A DNA stretch of 64,000 bases from Sipunculus nudus. Lineage: Eukaryota > Annelida > Sipuncula > Golfingiida > Sipunculidae. The stretch is from assembly GCA_026874595.1 (NCBI GenBank), contig CM049307.1:30667079-30731078 (forward strand), given 5' to 3'. Of this stretch, positions 32,696-44,950 are shown one piece after another. Position 1 is the first letter of the stretch; each line of letters begins with the position of its first letter. The notes under the pieces were generated by a model, which was given only the letters and a program-made list of their open reading frames with translations, had not been told where the DNA came from and did not search any database. The position numbers and the translations under genes were made by a program.

Positions 32696-33631
32696 GTGGA
32701 TTGATCCACTTTGATTAACTGTGGCTGGTTGGATCCAGAGTTACAGTTTGGAAACTGATTGGCAAACTGATCACGGTCAGTGAACACAGATGTCTGTGAT
32801 GTGTGCTTGGGCCGGGCACACATCAAAAGGCCCAGGCTGTGTTTGTTGTTGTAATTGGGACCATGCTGGAAGAGAAACTTGATTGTGTCTGTTTGTACAA
32901 CCTTGCGTGGTTGGAAACAAGTTGGTGATCTTTCAACAAGCATGTTATTCTGCTTCTCCTAAGAGATTCAGACTGTACCATATTTCCTCAGGAGGCAAAT
33001 AAAACCAGTAAAATAGAAAAAAAATTAAATATAATATATACTGACTTTTAAGAACAAAACAATTTCTGATCATCAGTGACACCGCAAACAATAAATTAAT
33101 TTCATATGGTTTGACAGGCTGCTGTTGAATCATGTACATTTGCTTAATAAATATTGTTCATCAGTGCGGTAAGCTTAATATGGCATAAGATGTTATTCTG
33201 GCAAATGTATATAATGATAATAGGTATAAGTACGGCAGTTATTTAGTAGCTGATGATTTAAACAGAGGAGTTAGATCAAGTTTCTGTTTTCATTATTATA
33301 TATTCACGCACATTTCATTCTACTTTGATGATATCTATGGAATTGAGACAGGGGATCATAGGTTATAAGCCACTCTTTGATAATGTTTTTACCCAGATTG
33401 ACTGTGGTCAGAATCTAAATACTTATAAATACAGGGGGAATTTCATGATATTTTGTTTTTGAAATGCAGGGCGTGTCTCATTTGGATGTCACTGGTGTTT
33501 GTGTGCTTGTGCAATGGGTTCATATATTGTTTTGCAGAAGGTGAAAGCAGCGGTAGATTTGGATTAAGTAATGGCTCTGAGAAGAGCCGTTTTGACTGGC
33601 AACAGTCAGAGTGGACTTTGCTAGAAAACTG

Positions 33632-33958
33632 TCAGCCTTGGCTAAGCTGGCTGGCCTGGGCACAAGCAAACTTGTACATCATGTCCCTCATGTCTTTGAC
33701 CATGACCGTCTCTTGTTTAAGGAAAGCTGGATTACTGGGCCTGCTTGGTTTCACCCGTTGTCGGAGGAGCTGAGGTGAGCTGAGACCATCAGTATGAGGC
33801 TTCAGCAGTTCCTGGGAACTGGGAATTGTTGAATCTGGAGTAGTCTGGGTCTTGAGCTTGAGGCTATATACTTGATGGTTAAGAGCAATGAGCTGGCAGC
33901 AAGTTCTGTAGAACTGCTCCTGTTGTTGCTTTGTTTTGCTTGAGAGAGTTGCCATCAT
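33632..33958 (-). CDS. Array copy 3 of the 108-aa protein gene
   Basis: Frame intact, Leu59, TATATATA-type promoter, stem-loop at 33573. Shares private variants (CTAAGG at 34361, ATAAAGATAATAGG downstream) with copy 5, exactly 2,748 bp away. Confidence 0.58.
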   Translation of the reverse strand: MMATLSSKTKQQQEQFYRTCCQLIALNHQVYSLKLKTQTTPDSTIPSSQELLKPHTDGLSSPQLLRQRVKPSRPSNPAFLKQETVMVKDMRDMMYKFACAQASQLSQG

Positions 33959-35005
33959 GCAATTGTGAATGCACAGACAAGAATGACATGGGAGAGTCTC
34001 AAACCTGTATATATAGTGGCCAAAGGGCTTGTTGTTGTATTCCTTGGATGGACAGTTTGGCCAAACTGTGTGGATTGATCCACTTTGATTAACTGTGGCT
34101 GGTTGGATCCAGAGTTACAGTTTGGAAACTGATTGGCAAACTGGTCACGGTCAGTGAACACAGATGTCTGTGATGTGTGCTTGGGCCGGGCACACATCAA
34201 AAGGCCCAGGCTGTGTTTGTTGTTGTAATTGGGGCCATGCTGGAAGAGAAACTTGATTGTGTCTGTTTGTATAACCTTGCATGGTTGGAAACAAGTTGGT
34301 GATCTTTCAACAAGCATGTTATTCTGCTTCTCCTAAGAGATTCAGACTATACCATATTTCCTAAGGAGGCAAATCAAACCAGTAAAATAGACAAAAAATT
34401 AAATATAATATATACTGACTTTTAAGAACAAAACAATTTCTGATCATCAGTGACACCGCAAACAATAAATTAATTTCATATGGTTTGACAGGCTGCTGTT
34501 GAATCATGTACATTTGCTTAATAAATATTGTTCATCAGTGCGGTAAGCTTAATATGGCATAAGATGTTATTCTGGCAAATGTATATAAAGATAATAGGTA
34601 TAAGTACGGCCGTTATTTAGTAGCTGATGATTTAAACAGAGGAGTTAGATCAAGTTTCTGTTTTCATTATTATATATTCACGCACATTTCATTCTACTTT
34701 GATGATATCTATGGAATTGAGACAGGGGATCATAGGTTATAAGCCGCTCTTTGATAATGTTTTTACCCAGATTGACTGTGGTCAATATCTAAATACTTAT
34801 AAATACAGGGGGAATTTCATGATATTTTGTTTTTGAAATGCAGGGCGTGTCTCATTTTGATGTCACTGGTGTTTGTGTGCTTGTGCAATGGGTTCATATA
34901 TTGTTTTGCAGAAGGTGAAAGCAGCGGTAGATTTGGATTATGTAATGGCTCTGAGAAGAGCCGTTTTGACTGGCAACAGTCAGAGTGGACTTTGCTAGAA
35001 AACTG

Positions 35006-35332
35006 TCAGCCTTGGCTAAGCTGGCTGGCCTGGGCACAAGCAAACTTGTACATCATGTCCCTCATGTCTTTGACCATGACCGTCTCTTGTTTAAGGAAAG
35101 CTGGATTACTGGGCCTGCTTGGTTTCACCCGTTGTCGGAGGAGCTGAGGTGAGCTGAGACCATCAGTATGAGGCTTCAGCAGTTCCTGGGAACTGGGAAT
35201 TGTTGAATCTGGAGTAGTCTGGGTCTTGAGCTTGAGGCTATATACTTGATGGTTAAGAGCAATGAGCTGGCAGCAAGTTCTGTAGAACTGCTCCTGTTGT
35301 TGCTTTGTTTTGCTTGAGAGAGTTGCCATCAT
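35006..35332 (-). CDS. Array copy 4 of the 108-aa protein gene
   Basis: Frame intact, Leu59, TATAATTA-type promoter, stem-loop at 34947 with a nearby base change (TACATAATCC after the stem). Confidence 0.58.
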   Translation of the reverse strand: MMATLSSKTKQQQEQFYRTCCQLIALNHQVYSLKLKTQTTPDSTIPSSQELLKPHTDGLSSPQLLRQRVKPSRPSNPAFLKQETVMVKDMRDMMYKFACAQASQLSQG

Positions 35333-36379
35333 GCAGTTGTGAATGCACAGACAAGAATGACATGGGAGAGTCTCAAACCTGTAATTATAGTGGCCAAAGG
35401 GCTTGTTGTTGTATTCCTTTGATGGACAGTTTGGCCAAACTGTGTGGATTGATCCACTTTGATTAACTGTGGCTGGTTGGATCCAGAGTTACAGTTTGGA
35501 AACTGATTGGCAAACTGATCACGGTCAGTGAACACAGATGTCTGTGATGTGTGCTTGGGCCGGGCACACATCAAAAGGCCCAGGCTGTGTTTGTTGTTGT
35601 AATTGGGACCATGCTGGAAGAGAAACTTGATTGTGTCTGTTTGTACAACCTTGCGTGGTTGGAAACAAGTTGGTGATCTTTCAACAAGCATGTTATTCTG
35701 CTTCTCCTAAGAGATTCAGACTGTACCATATTTCCTCAGGAGGCAAATAAAACCAGTAAAATAGAAAAAAAATTAAATATAATATATACTGACTTTTAAG
35801 AACAAAACAATTTCTGATCATCAGTGACACCGCAAACAATAAATTAATTTCATATGGTTTGACAGGCTGCTGTTGAATCATGTACATTTGCTTAATAAAT
35901 ATTGTTCATCAGTGCGGTAAGCTTAATATGGCATAAGATGTTATTCTGGCAAATGTATATAATGATAATAGGTATAAGTACGGCAGTTATTTAGTAGCTG
36001 ATGATTTAAACAGAGGAGTTAGATCAAGTTTCTGTTTTCATTATTATATATTCACGCACATTTCATTCTACTTTGATGATATCTATGGAATTGAGACAGG
36101 GGATCATAGGTTATAAGCCACTCTTTGATAAAGTTTTTACCCAGATTGACTGTGGTCAGAATCTAAATACTTATAAATACAGGGGGAATTTCATGATATT
36201 TTGTTTTTGAAATGCAGGGCGTGTCTCATTTTGATGTCACTGGTGTTTGTGTGCTTGTGCAATGGGTTCATATATTGTTTTGCAGAAGGTGAAAGCAGCG
36301 GTAGATTTGGATTAAGTAATGGCTCTGAGAAGAGCCGTTTTGACTGGCAACAGTCAGAGTGGACTTTGCTAGAAAACTG

Positions 36380-36706
36380 TCAGCCTTGGCTAAGCTGGCT
36401 GGCCTGGGCACAAGCAAACTTGTACATCATGTCCCTCATGTCTTTGACCATGACCGTCTCTTGTTTAAGGAAAGCTGGATTACTGGGCCTGCTTGGTTTC
36501 ACCCGTTGTCGGAGGAGCTGAGGTGAGCTGAGACCATCAGTATGAGGCTTCAGCAGTTCCTGGGAACTGGGAATTGTTGAATCTGGAGTAGTCTGGGTCT
36601 TGAGCTTGAGGCTATATACTTGATGGTTAAGAGCAATGAGCTGGCAGCAAGTTCTGTAGAACTGCTCCTGTTGTTGCTTTGTTTTGCTTGAGAGAGTTGC
36701 CATCAT
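36380..36706 (-). CDS. Array copy 5 of the 108-aa protein gene
   Basis: Frame intact, Leu59, TATATATA-type promoter, stem-loop at 36321. Near-duplicate of copy 3 at two units' distance. Confidence 0.58.
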   Translation of the reverse strand: MMATLSSKTKQQQEQFYRTCCQLIALNHQVYSLKLKTQTTPDSTIPSSQELLKPHTDGLSSPQLLRQRVKPSRPSNPAFLKQETVMVKDMRDMMYKFACAQASQLSQG

Positions 36707-37753
36707 GCAATTGTGAATGCACAGACAAGAATGACATGGGAGAGTCTCAAACCTGTATATATAGTGGCCAAAGGGCTTGTTGTTGTATTCCTTGGATGGA
36801 CAGTTTGGCCAAACTGTGTGGATTGATCCACTTTGATTAACTGTGGCTGGTTGGATCCAGAGTTACAGTTTGGAAACTGATTGGCAAACTGGTCACGGTC
36901 AGTGAACACAGATGTCTGTGATGTGTGCTTGGGCCGGGCACACATCAAAAGGCCCAGGCTGTGTTTGTTGTTGTAATTGGGGCCATGCTGGAAGAGAAAC
37001 TTGATTGTGTCTGTTTGTATAACCTTGCATGGTTGGAAACAAGTTGGTGATCTTTCAACAAGCATGTTATTCTGCTTCTCCTAAGAGATTCAGACTATAC
37101 CATATTTCCTAAGGAGGCAAATCAAACCAGTAAAATAGACAAAAAATTAAATATAATATATACTGACTTTTAAGAACAAAACAATTTCTGATCATCAGTG
37201 ACACCGCAAACAATAAATTAATTTCATATGGTTTGACAGGCTGCTGTTGAATCATGTACATTTGCTTAATAAATATTGTTCATCAGTGCGGTAAGCTTAA
37301 TATGGCATAAGATGTTATTCTGGCAAATGTATATAAAGATAATAGGTATAAGTACGGCCGTTATTTAGTAGCTGATGATTTAAACAGAGGAGTTAGATCA
37401 AGTTTCTGTTTTCATTATTATATATTCACGCACATTTCATTCTACTTTGATGATATCTATGGAATTGAGACAGGGGATCATAGGTTATAAGCCGCTCTTT
37501 GATAATGTTTTTACCCAGATTGACTGTGGTCAATATCTAAATACTTATAAATACAGGGGGAATTTCATGATATTTTGTTTTTGAAATGCAGGGCGTGTCT
37601 CATTTTGATGTCACTGGTGTTTGTGTGCTTGTGCAATGGGTTCATATATTGTTTTGCAGAAGGTGAAAGCAGCGGTAGATTTGGATTAAGTAATGGCTCT
37701 GAGAAGAGCCGTTTTGACTGGCAACAGTCAGAGTGGACTTTGCTAGAAAACTG

Positions 37754-38080
37754 TCAGCCTTGGCTAAGCTGGCTGGCCTGGGCACAAGCAAACTTGTACA
37801 TCATGTCCCTCATGTCTTTGACCATGACCGTCTCTTGTTTAAGGAAGGCTGGATTACTGGGCCTGCTTGGTTTCACCCGTTGTCGGAGGAGCTGAGGTGA
37901 GCTGAGACCATCAGTATGAGGCTTCAGCAGTTCCTGGGAACTGGGAATTGTTGAATCTGGAGTAGTCTGGGTCTTGAGCTTGAGGCTATATACTTGATGG
38001 TTAAGAGCAATGAGCTGGCAGCAAGTTCTGTAGAACTGCTCCTGTTGTTGCTTTGTTTTGCTTGAGAGAGTTGCCATCAT
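37754..38080 (-). CDS. Array copy 6 of the 108-aa protein gene
   Basis: Frame intact, Leu59, TATAATTA-type promoter, stem-loop at 37695. The upstream palindrome is altered to TTTGACC. Confidence 0.58.
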   Translation of the reverse strand: MMATLSSKTKQQQEQFYRTCCQLIALNHQVYSLKLKTQTTPDSTIPSSQELLKPHTDGLSSPQLLRQRVKPSRPSNPAFLKQETVMVKDMRDMMYKFACAQASQLSQG

Positions 38081-39127
38081 GCAGTTGTGAATGCACAGAC
38101 AAGAATGACATGGGAGAGTCTCAAACCTGTAATTATAGTGGCGAAAGGGCTTGTTGTTGTATTCCTTTGATGGACAGTTTGACCAAACTGTGTGGATTGA
38201 TCCACTTTGATTAACTGTGGCTGGTTGGATCCAGAGTTACAGTTTGGAAACTGATTGGCAAACTGATCACGGTCAGTGAACACAGATGTCTGTGATGTGT
38301 GCTTGGGCCGGGCACACATCAAAAGGCCCAGGCTGTGTTTGTTGTTGTAATTGGGACCATGCTGGAAGAGAAACTTGATTGTGTCTGTTTGTACAACCTT
38401 GCGTGGTTGGAAACAAGTTGGTGATCTTTCAACAAGCATGTTATTCTGCTTCTCCTAAGAGATTCAGACTGTACCATATTTCCTCAGGAGGCAAATAAAA
38501 CCAGTAAAATAGAAAAAAAATTAAATATAATATATACTGACTTTTAAGAACAAAACAATTTCTGATCATCAGTGACACCGCAAACAATAAATTAATTTCA
38601 TATGGTTTGACAGGCTGCTGTTGAATCATGTTCATTTGCTTAATAAATATTGTTCATCAGTGCGGTAAGCTTAATATGGCATAAGATGTTATTCTGGCAA
38701 ATGTATATAATGATAATAGGTATAAGTACGGCAGTTATTTAGTAGCTGATGATTTAAACAGAGGAGTTAGATCAAGTTTCTGTTTTCATTATTATATATT
38801 CACGCACATTTCATTCTACTTTGATGATATCTATGGAATTGAGACAGGGGATCATAGGTTATAAGCCACTCTTTGATAATGTTTTTACCCAGATTGACTG
38901 TGGTCAGAATCTAAATACTTATAAATACAGGGGGAATTTCATGATATTTTGTTTTTGAAATGCAGGGCGTGTCTCATTTTGATGTCACTGGTGTTTGTGT
39001 GCTTGTGCAATGGGTTCATATATTGTTTTGCAGAAGGTGAAAGCAGCGGTAGATTTGGATTAAGTAATGGCTCTGAGAAGAGCCGTTTTGACTGGCAACA
39101 GTCAGAGTGGACTTTGCTAGAAAACTG

Positions 39128-39454
39128 TCAGCCTTGGCTAAGCTGGCTGGCCTGGGCACAAGCAAACTTGTACATCATGTCCCTCATGTCTTTGACCATG
39201 ACCGTCTCTTGTTTAAGGAAGGCTGGATTACTGGGCCTGCTTGGTTTCACCCGTTGTCGGAGGAGCTGAGGTGAGCTGAGACCATCAGTATGAGGCTTCA
39301 GCAGTTCCTGGGAACTGGGAATTGTTGAATCTGGAGTAGTCTGGGTCTTGAGCTTGAGGCTATATACTTGATGGTTAAGAGCAATGAGCTGGCAGCAAGT
39401 TCTGTAGAACTGCTCCTGTTGTTGCTTTGTTTTGCTTGAGAGAGTTGCCATCAT
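39128..39454 (-). CDS. Array copy 7 of the 108-aa protein gene
   Basis: Frame intact, Leu59, TATATATA-type promoter, stem-loop at 39069. It closes the alternating promoter-type block of copies 1-7. Confidence 0.58.
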   Translation of the reverse strand: MMATLSSKTKQQQEQFYRTCCQLIALNHQVYSLKLKTQTTPDSTIPSSQELLKPHTDGLSSPQLLRQRVKPSRPSNPAFLKQETVMVKDMRDMMYKFACAQASQLSQG

Positions 39455-40501
39455 GCAATTGTGAATGCACAGACAAGAATGACATGGGAGAGTCTCAAAC
39501 CTGTATATATAGTGGCCAAAGGGCTTGTTGTTGTATTCCTTGGATGGACAGTTTGGCCAAACTGTGTGGATTGATCCACTTTGATTAACTGTGGCTGGTT
39601 GGATCCAGAGTTACAGTTTGGAAACTGATAGGCAAACTGGTCACGGTCAGTGAACACAGATGTCTGTGATGTGTGCTTGGGCCGGGCACACATCAAAAGG
39701 CCCAGGCTGTGTTTGTTGTTGTAATTGGGGCCATGCTGGAAGAGAAACTTGATTGTGTCTGTTTGTATAACCTTGCATGGTTGGAAACAAGTTTGTGATC
39801 TTTCAACAAGCATGTTATTCTGCTTCTCCTAAGAGATTCAGACTATACCATATTTCCTCAGGAGGCAAATCAAACCAGTAAAATAGACAAAAAATTAAAT
39901 ATAATATATACTGACTTTTAAGAACAAAACAATTTCTGATCATCAGTGACACCGCAAACAATAAATTAATTTCATATGGTTTGACAGGCTGCTGTTGAAT
40001 CATGTACATTTGCTTAATAAATATTGTTCATCAGTGCGGTAAGCTTAATATGGCATAAGATGTTATTCTGGCAAATGTATATAATGATAATAGGTATAAG
40101 TACAGCCGTTATTTAGTAGCTGATGATTTAAACAGAGGAGTTAGATCAAGTTTCTGTTTTCATTATTATATATTCACGCACATTTCATTCTACTTTGATG
40201 ATATCTATGGAATTGAGACAGGGGATCATAGGTTATAAGCCACTCTTTGATAATGTTTTTACCCAGATTGACTGTGGTCAGAATCTAAATACTTATAAAT
40301 ACAGGGGGAATTTCATGATATTTTGTTTTTGAAATGCAGGGCGTGTCTCATTTTGATGTCACTGGTGTTTGTGTGCTTGTGCAATGGGTTCATATATTGT
40401 TTTGCAGAAGGTGAAAGCAGCGGTAGATTTGGATTAAGTAATGGCTCTGAGAAGAGCCGTTTTGACTGGCAACAGTCAGAGTGGACTTTGCTAGAAAACT
40501 G

Positions 40502-40828
40502 TCAGCCTTGGCTAAGCTGGCTGGCCTGGGCACAAGCAAACTTGTACATCATGTCCCTCATGTCTTTGACCATGACCGTCTCTTGTTTAAGGAAGGCTGG
40601 ATTACTGGGCCTGCTTGGTTTCACCCGTTGTCGGAGGAGCTGAGGTGAGCTGAGACCATCAGTATGAGGCTTCAGCAGTTCCTGGGAACTGGGAATTGTT
40701 GAATCTGGAGTAGTCTGGGTCTTGAGCTTGAGGCTATATACTTGATGGTTAAGAGCAATGAGCTGGCAGCAAGTTCTGTAGAACTGCTCCTGTTGTTGCT
40801 TTGTTTTGCTTGAGAGAGTTGCCATCAT
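40502..40828 (-). CDS. Array copy 8 of the 108-aa protein gene
   Basis: Frame intact, Leu59, TATATATA-type promoter, stem-loop at 40443. First copy of the third sequence type, which dominates the right half. Confidence 0.58.
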   Translation of the reverse strand: MMATLSSKTKQQQEQFYRTCCQLIALNHQVYSLKLKTQTTPDSTIPSSQELLKPHTDGLSSPQLLRQRVKPSRPSNPAFLKQETVMVKDMRDMMYKFACAQASQLSQG

Positions 40829-41875
40829 GCAGTTGTGAATGCACAGACAAGAATGACATGGGAGAGTCTCAAACCTGTATATATAGTGGCCAAAGGGCTT
40901 GTTGTTGTATTCCTTTGATGGACAGTTTGGCCAAACTGTGTGGATTGATCCACTTTGATTAACTGTGGCTGGTTGGATCCAGAGTTACAGTTTGGAAACT
41001 GATTGGCAAACTGGTCACGGTCAGTGAACACAGATGTCTGTGATGTGTGCTTGGGCCGGGCACACATCAAAAGGCCCAGGCTGTGTTTGTTGTTGTAATT
41101 GGGGCCATGCTGGAAGAGAAACTTGATTGTGTCTGTTTGTATAACCTTGCATGGTTGGAAACAAGTTGGTGATCTTTCAACAAGCATGTTATTCTGCTTC
41201 TCCTAAGAGATTCAGACTATACCATATTTCCTCAGGAGGCAAATCAAACCAGTAAAATAGACAAAAAATTAAATATAATATATACTGACTTTTAAGAACA
41301 AAACAATTTCTGATCATCAGTGACACCGCAAACAATAAATTAATTTCATATGGTTTGACAGGCTGCTGTTGAATCATGTACATTTGCTTAATAAATATTG
41401 TTCATCAGTGCGGTAAGCTTAATATGGCATAAGATGTTATTCTGGCAAATGTATATAATGATAATAGGTATAAGTACGGCCGTTATTTAGTAGCTGATGA
41501 TTTAAACAGAGGAGTTAGATCAAGTTTCTGTTTTCATTATTATATATTCACGCACATTTCATTCTACTTTGATGATATCTATGGAATTGAGACAGGGGAT
41601 CATAGGTTATAAGCCGCTCTTTGATAATGTTTTTACGCAGATTGACTGTGGTCAGAATCTAAATACTTATAAATACAGGGGGAATTTCATGATATTTTGT
41701 TTTTGAAATGCAGGGCGTGTCTCATTTTGATGTCACTGGTGTTTGTGTGCTTGTGCAATGGGTTCATATATTGTTTTGCAGAAGGTGAAAGCAGCGGTAG
41801 ATTTGGATTAAGTAATGGCTCTGAGAAGAGCCGTTTTGACTGGCAACAGTCAGAGTGGACTTTGCTAGAAAACTG

Positions 41876-42202
41876 TCAGCCTTGGCTAAGCTGGCTGGCC
41901 TGGGCACAAGCAAACTTGTACATCATGTCCCTCATGTCTTTGACCATGACCGTCTCTTGTTTAAGGAAGGCTGGATTACTGGGCCTGCTTGGTTTCACCC
42001 GTTGTCGGAGGAGCTGAGGTGAGCTGAGACCATCAGTATGAGGCTTCAGCAGTTCGTGGGAACTGGGAATTGTTGAATCTGGAGTAGTCTGGGTCTTGAG
42101 CTTGAGGCTATATACTTGATGGTTAAGAGCAATGAGCTGGCAGCAAGTTCTGTAGAACTGCTCCTGTTGTTGCTTTGTTTTGCTTGAGAGAGTTGCCATC
42201 AT
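41876..42202 (-). CDS. Array copy 9 of the 108-aa protein gene
   Basis: Frame intact with one private change, Q49H. TATATATA-type promoter, stem-loop at 41817. Confidence 0.58.
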   Translation of the reverse strand: MMATLSSKTKQQQEQFYRTCCQLIALNHQVYSLKLKTQTTPDSTIPSSHELLKPHTDGLSSPQLLRQRVKPSRPSNPAFLKQETVMVKDMRDMMYKFACAQASQLSQG

Positions 42203-43249
42203 GCAGTTGTGAATGCACAGACAAGAATGACATGGGAGAGTCTCAAACCTGTATATATAGTGGCCAAAGGCCTTGTTGTTGTATTCCTTTGATGGACAGT
42301 TTGGCCAAACTGTGTGGATTGATCCACTTTGATTAACTGTGGCTGGTTGGATCCAGAGTTACTGTTTGGAAACTGATTGGCAAACTGGTCACGGTCAGTG
42401 AACACAGATGTCTGTGATGTGTGCTTGGGCCGGGCACACAACAAAAGGCCCAGGATGTGTTTGTTGTTGTAATTGGGGCCATGCTGGAAGAGAAACTTGA
42501 TTGTGTCTGTTTGTATAACCTTGCATGGTTGGAAACAAGTTGGTGATCTTTCAACAAGCATGTTATTCTGCTTCTCCTAAGAGATTCAGACTATACCATA
42601 TTTCCTCAGGAGGCAAATCAAACCAGTAAAATAGACAAAAAATTAAATATAATATATACTGACTTTTAAGAACAAAACAATTTCTGATCATCAGTGACAC
42701 CGCAAACAATAAATTAATTTCATATGGTTTGACAGGCTGCTGTTGAATCATGTACATTTGCTTAATAAATATTGTTCATCAGTGCGGTAAGCTTAATATG
42801 GCATAAGATGTTATTCTGGCAAATGTATATAAAGATAATAGGTATAAGTACGGCCGTTATTTAGTAGCTGATGATTTAAACAGAGGAGTTAGATCAAGTT
42901 TCTGTTTTCATTATTATATATTCACGCACATTTCATTCTACTTTGATGATATCTATGGAATTGAGAAAGGGGATCATAGGTTATAAGCCACTCTTTGATA
43001 ATGTTTTTACCCAGATTGACTGTGGTCAGAATCTAAATACTTATAAATACAGGGGGAATTTCATGATATTTTGTTTTTGAAATGCAGGGCGTGTCTCATT
43101 TTGATGCCACTGGTGTTTGTGTGCTTGTGCAATGGGTTCATATATTGTTTTGCAGAAGGTGAAAGCAGCGGTAGATTTGGATTAAGTAATGGCTCTGAGA
43201 AGAGCCGTTTTGACTGGCAACAGTCAGAGTGGACTTTGCTAGAAAACTG

Positions 43250-43576
43250 TCAGCCTTGGCTAAGCTTGCTGGCCTGGGCACAAGCAAACTTGTACATCAT
43301 GTCCCTCATGTCTTTGACCATGACCGTCTCTTGTTTAAGGAAGGCTGGATTACTGGGCCTGCTTGGTTTCACCCGTTGTCGGAGGAGCTGAGGTGAGCTG
43401 AGACCATCAGTATGAGGCTTCAGCAGTTCCTGGGAACTGGGAATTGTTGAATCTGGAGTAGTCTGGGTCTTGAGCTTGAGGCTATATACTTGATGGTTAA
43501 GAGCAATGAGCTGGCAGCAAGTTCTGTAGAACTGCTCCTGTTGTTGCTTTGTTTTGCTTGAGAGAGTTGCCATCAT
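43250..43576 (-). CDS. Array copy 10 of the 108-aa protein gene
   Basis: Frame intact with Q104K. TATATATA-type promoter, stem-loop at 43191. Palindrome broken (TTTTGCC), a variant shared with copy 16. Confidence 0.58.
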   Translation of the reverse strand: MMATLSSKTKQQQEQFYRTCCQLIALNHQVYSLKLKTQTTPDSTIPSSQELLKPHTDGLSSPQLLRQRVKPSRPSNPAFLKQETVMVKDMRDMMYKFACAQASKLSQG

Positions 43577-44623
43577 GCAGTTGTGAATGCACAGACAAGA
43601 ATGACATGGGAGAGTCTCAAACCTGTATATATAGTGGCCAAAGGCCTTGTTGTTGTATTCCTTTGATGGACAGTTTTGCCAAACTGTGTGGATTGATCCA
43701 CTTTGATTAACTGTGGCTGGTTGGATCCAGAGTTACAGTTTGGAAACTGATTGGCAAACTGGTCACGGTCAGTGAACACAGATGTCTGTGATGTGTGCTT
43801 GGGCCGGGCACACATCAAAAGGCCCAGGCTGTGTTTGTTGTTGTAATTGGGGCCATGCTGGAAGAGAAACTTGATTGTGTCTGTTTGTATAACCTTGCAT
43901 GGTTGGAAACAAGTTGGTGATCTTTCAACAAGCATGTTATTCTGCTTCTCCTAAGAGATTCAGACTATACCATATTTCCTCAGGAGGCAAATCAAACCAG
44001 TAAAATAGACAAAAAATTAAATATAATATATACTGACTTTTAAGAACAAAACAATTTCTGATCATCAGTGACACCGCAAACAATAAATTAATTTCATATG
44101 GTTTGACAGGCTGCTGTTGAATCATGTACATTTGCTTAATAAATATTGTTCATCAGTGCGGTAAGCTTAATATGGCATAAGATGTTATTCTGGCAAATGT
44201 ATATAATGATAATAGGTATAAGTACGGCCGTTATTTAGTAGCTGATGATTTAAACAGAGGAGTTAGATCAAGTTTCTGTTTTCATTATTATATATTCACG
44301 CACATTTCATTCTACTTTGATGATATCTATGGAATTGAGACAGGGGATCATAGGTTATAAGCCGCTCTTTGATAATGTTTTTACCGAGATAGACTGTGGT
44401 CAATATCTAAATACTTATAAATACAGGGGGAATTTCATGATATTTTGTTTTTGAAATGCAGGGCGTGTCTCATTTTGATGTCACTGGTGTTTGTGTGCTT
44501 GTGCAATGGGTTCATATATTGTTTTGCAGAAGGTGAAAGCAGCGGTAGATTTGGATTAAGTAATGGCTCTGAGAAGAGCCGTTTTGACTGGCAACAGTCA
44601 GAGTGGACTTTGCTAGAAAACTG

Positions 44624-44950
44624 TCAGCCTTGGCTAAGCTGGCTGGCCTGGGCACAAGCAAACTTGTACATCATGTCCCTCATGTCTTTGACCATGACCG
44701 TCTCTTGTTTAAGGAAGGCTGGATTACTGGGCCTGCTTGGTTTCACCCGTTGTCGGAGGAGCTGAGGTGAGCTGAAACCATCAGTATGAGGCTTCAGCAG
44801 TTCCTGGGAACTGGGAATTGTTGAATCTGGAGTAGTCTGGGTCTTGAGCTTGAGGCTATATACTTGATGGTTAAGAGCAATGAGCTGGCAGCAAGTTCTG
44901 TAGAACTGCTCCTGTTGTTGCTTTGTTTTGCTTGAGAGAGTTGCCATCAT
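44624..44950 (-). CDS. Array copy 11 of the 108-aa protein gene
   Basis: Frame intact, Phe59, TATAATTA-type promoter. The cap motif is changed to TCGTTC, which might lower or shift initiation. Stem-loop at 44565. Confidence 0.56.
   Translation of the reverse strand: MMATLSSKTKQQQEQFYRTCCQLIALNHQVYSLKLKTQTTPDSTIPSSQELLKPHTDGFSSPQLLRQRVKPSRPSNPAFLKQETVMVKDMRDMMYKFACAQASQLSQG

Noticed and set aside
32945-33139. Repeated 64-codon minus-strand frame in the spacer
   Set aside because: AT-rich, hydrophobic by composition, between spacer AATAAA-like strings and upstream of the TATA box. No coding-like codon use.
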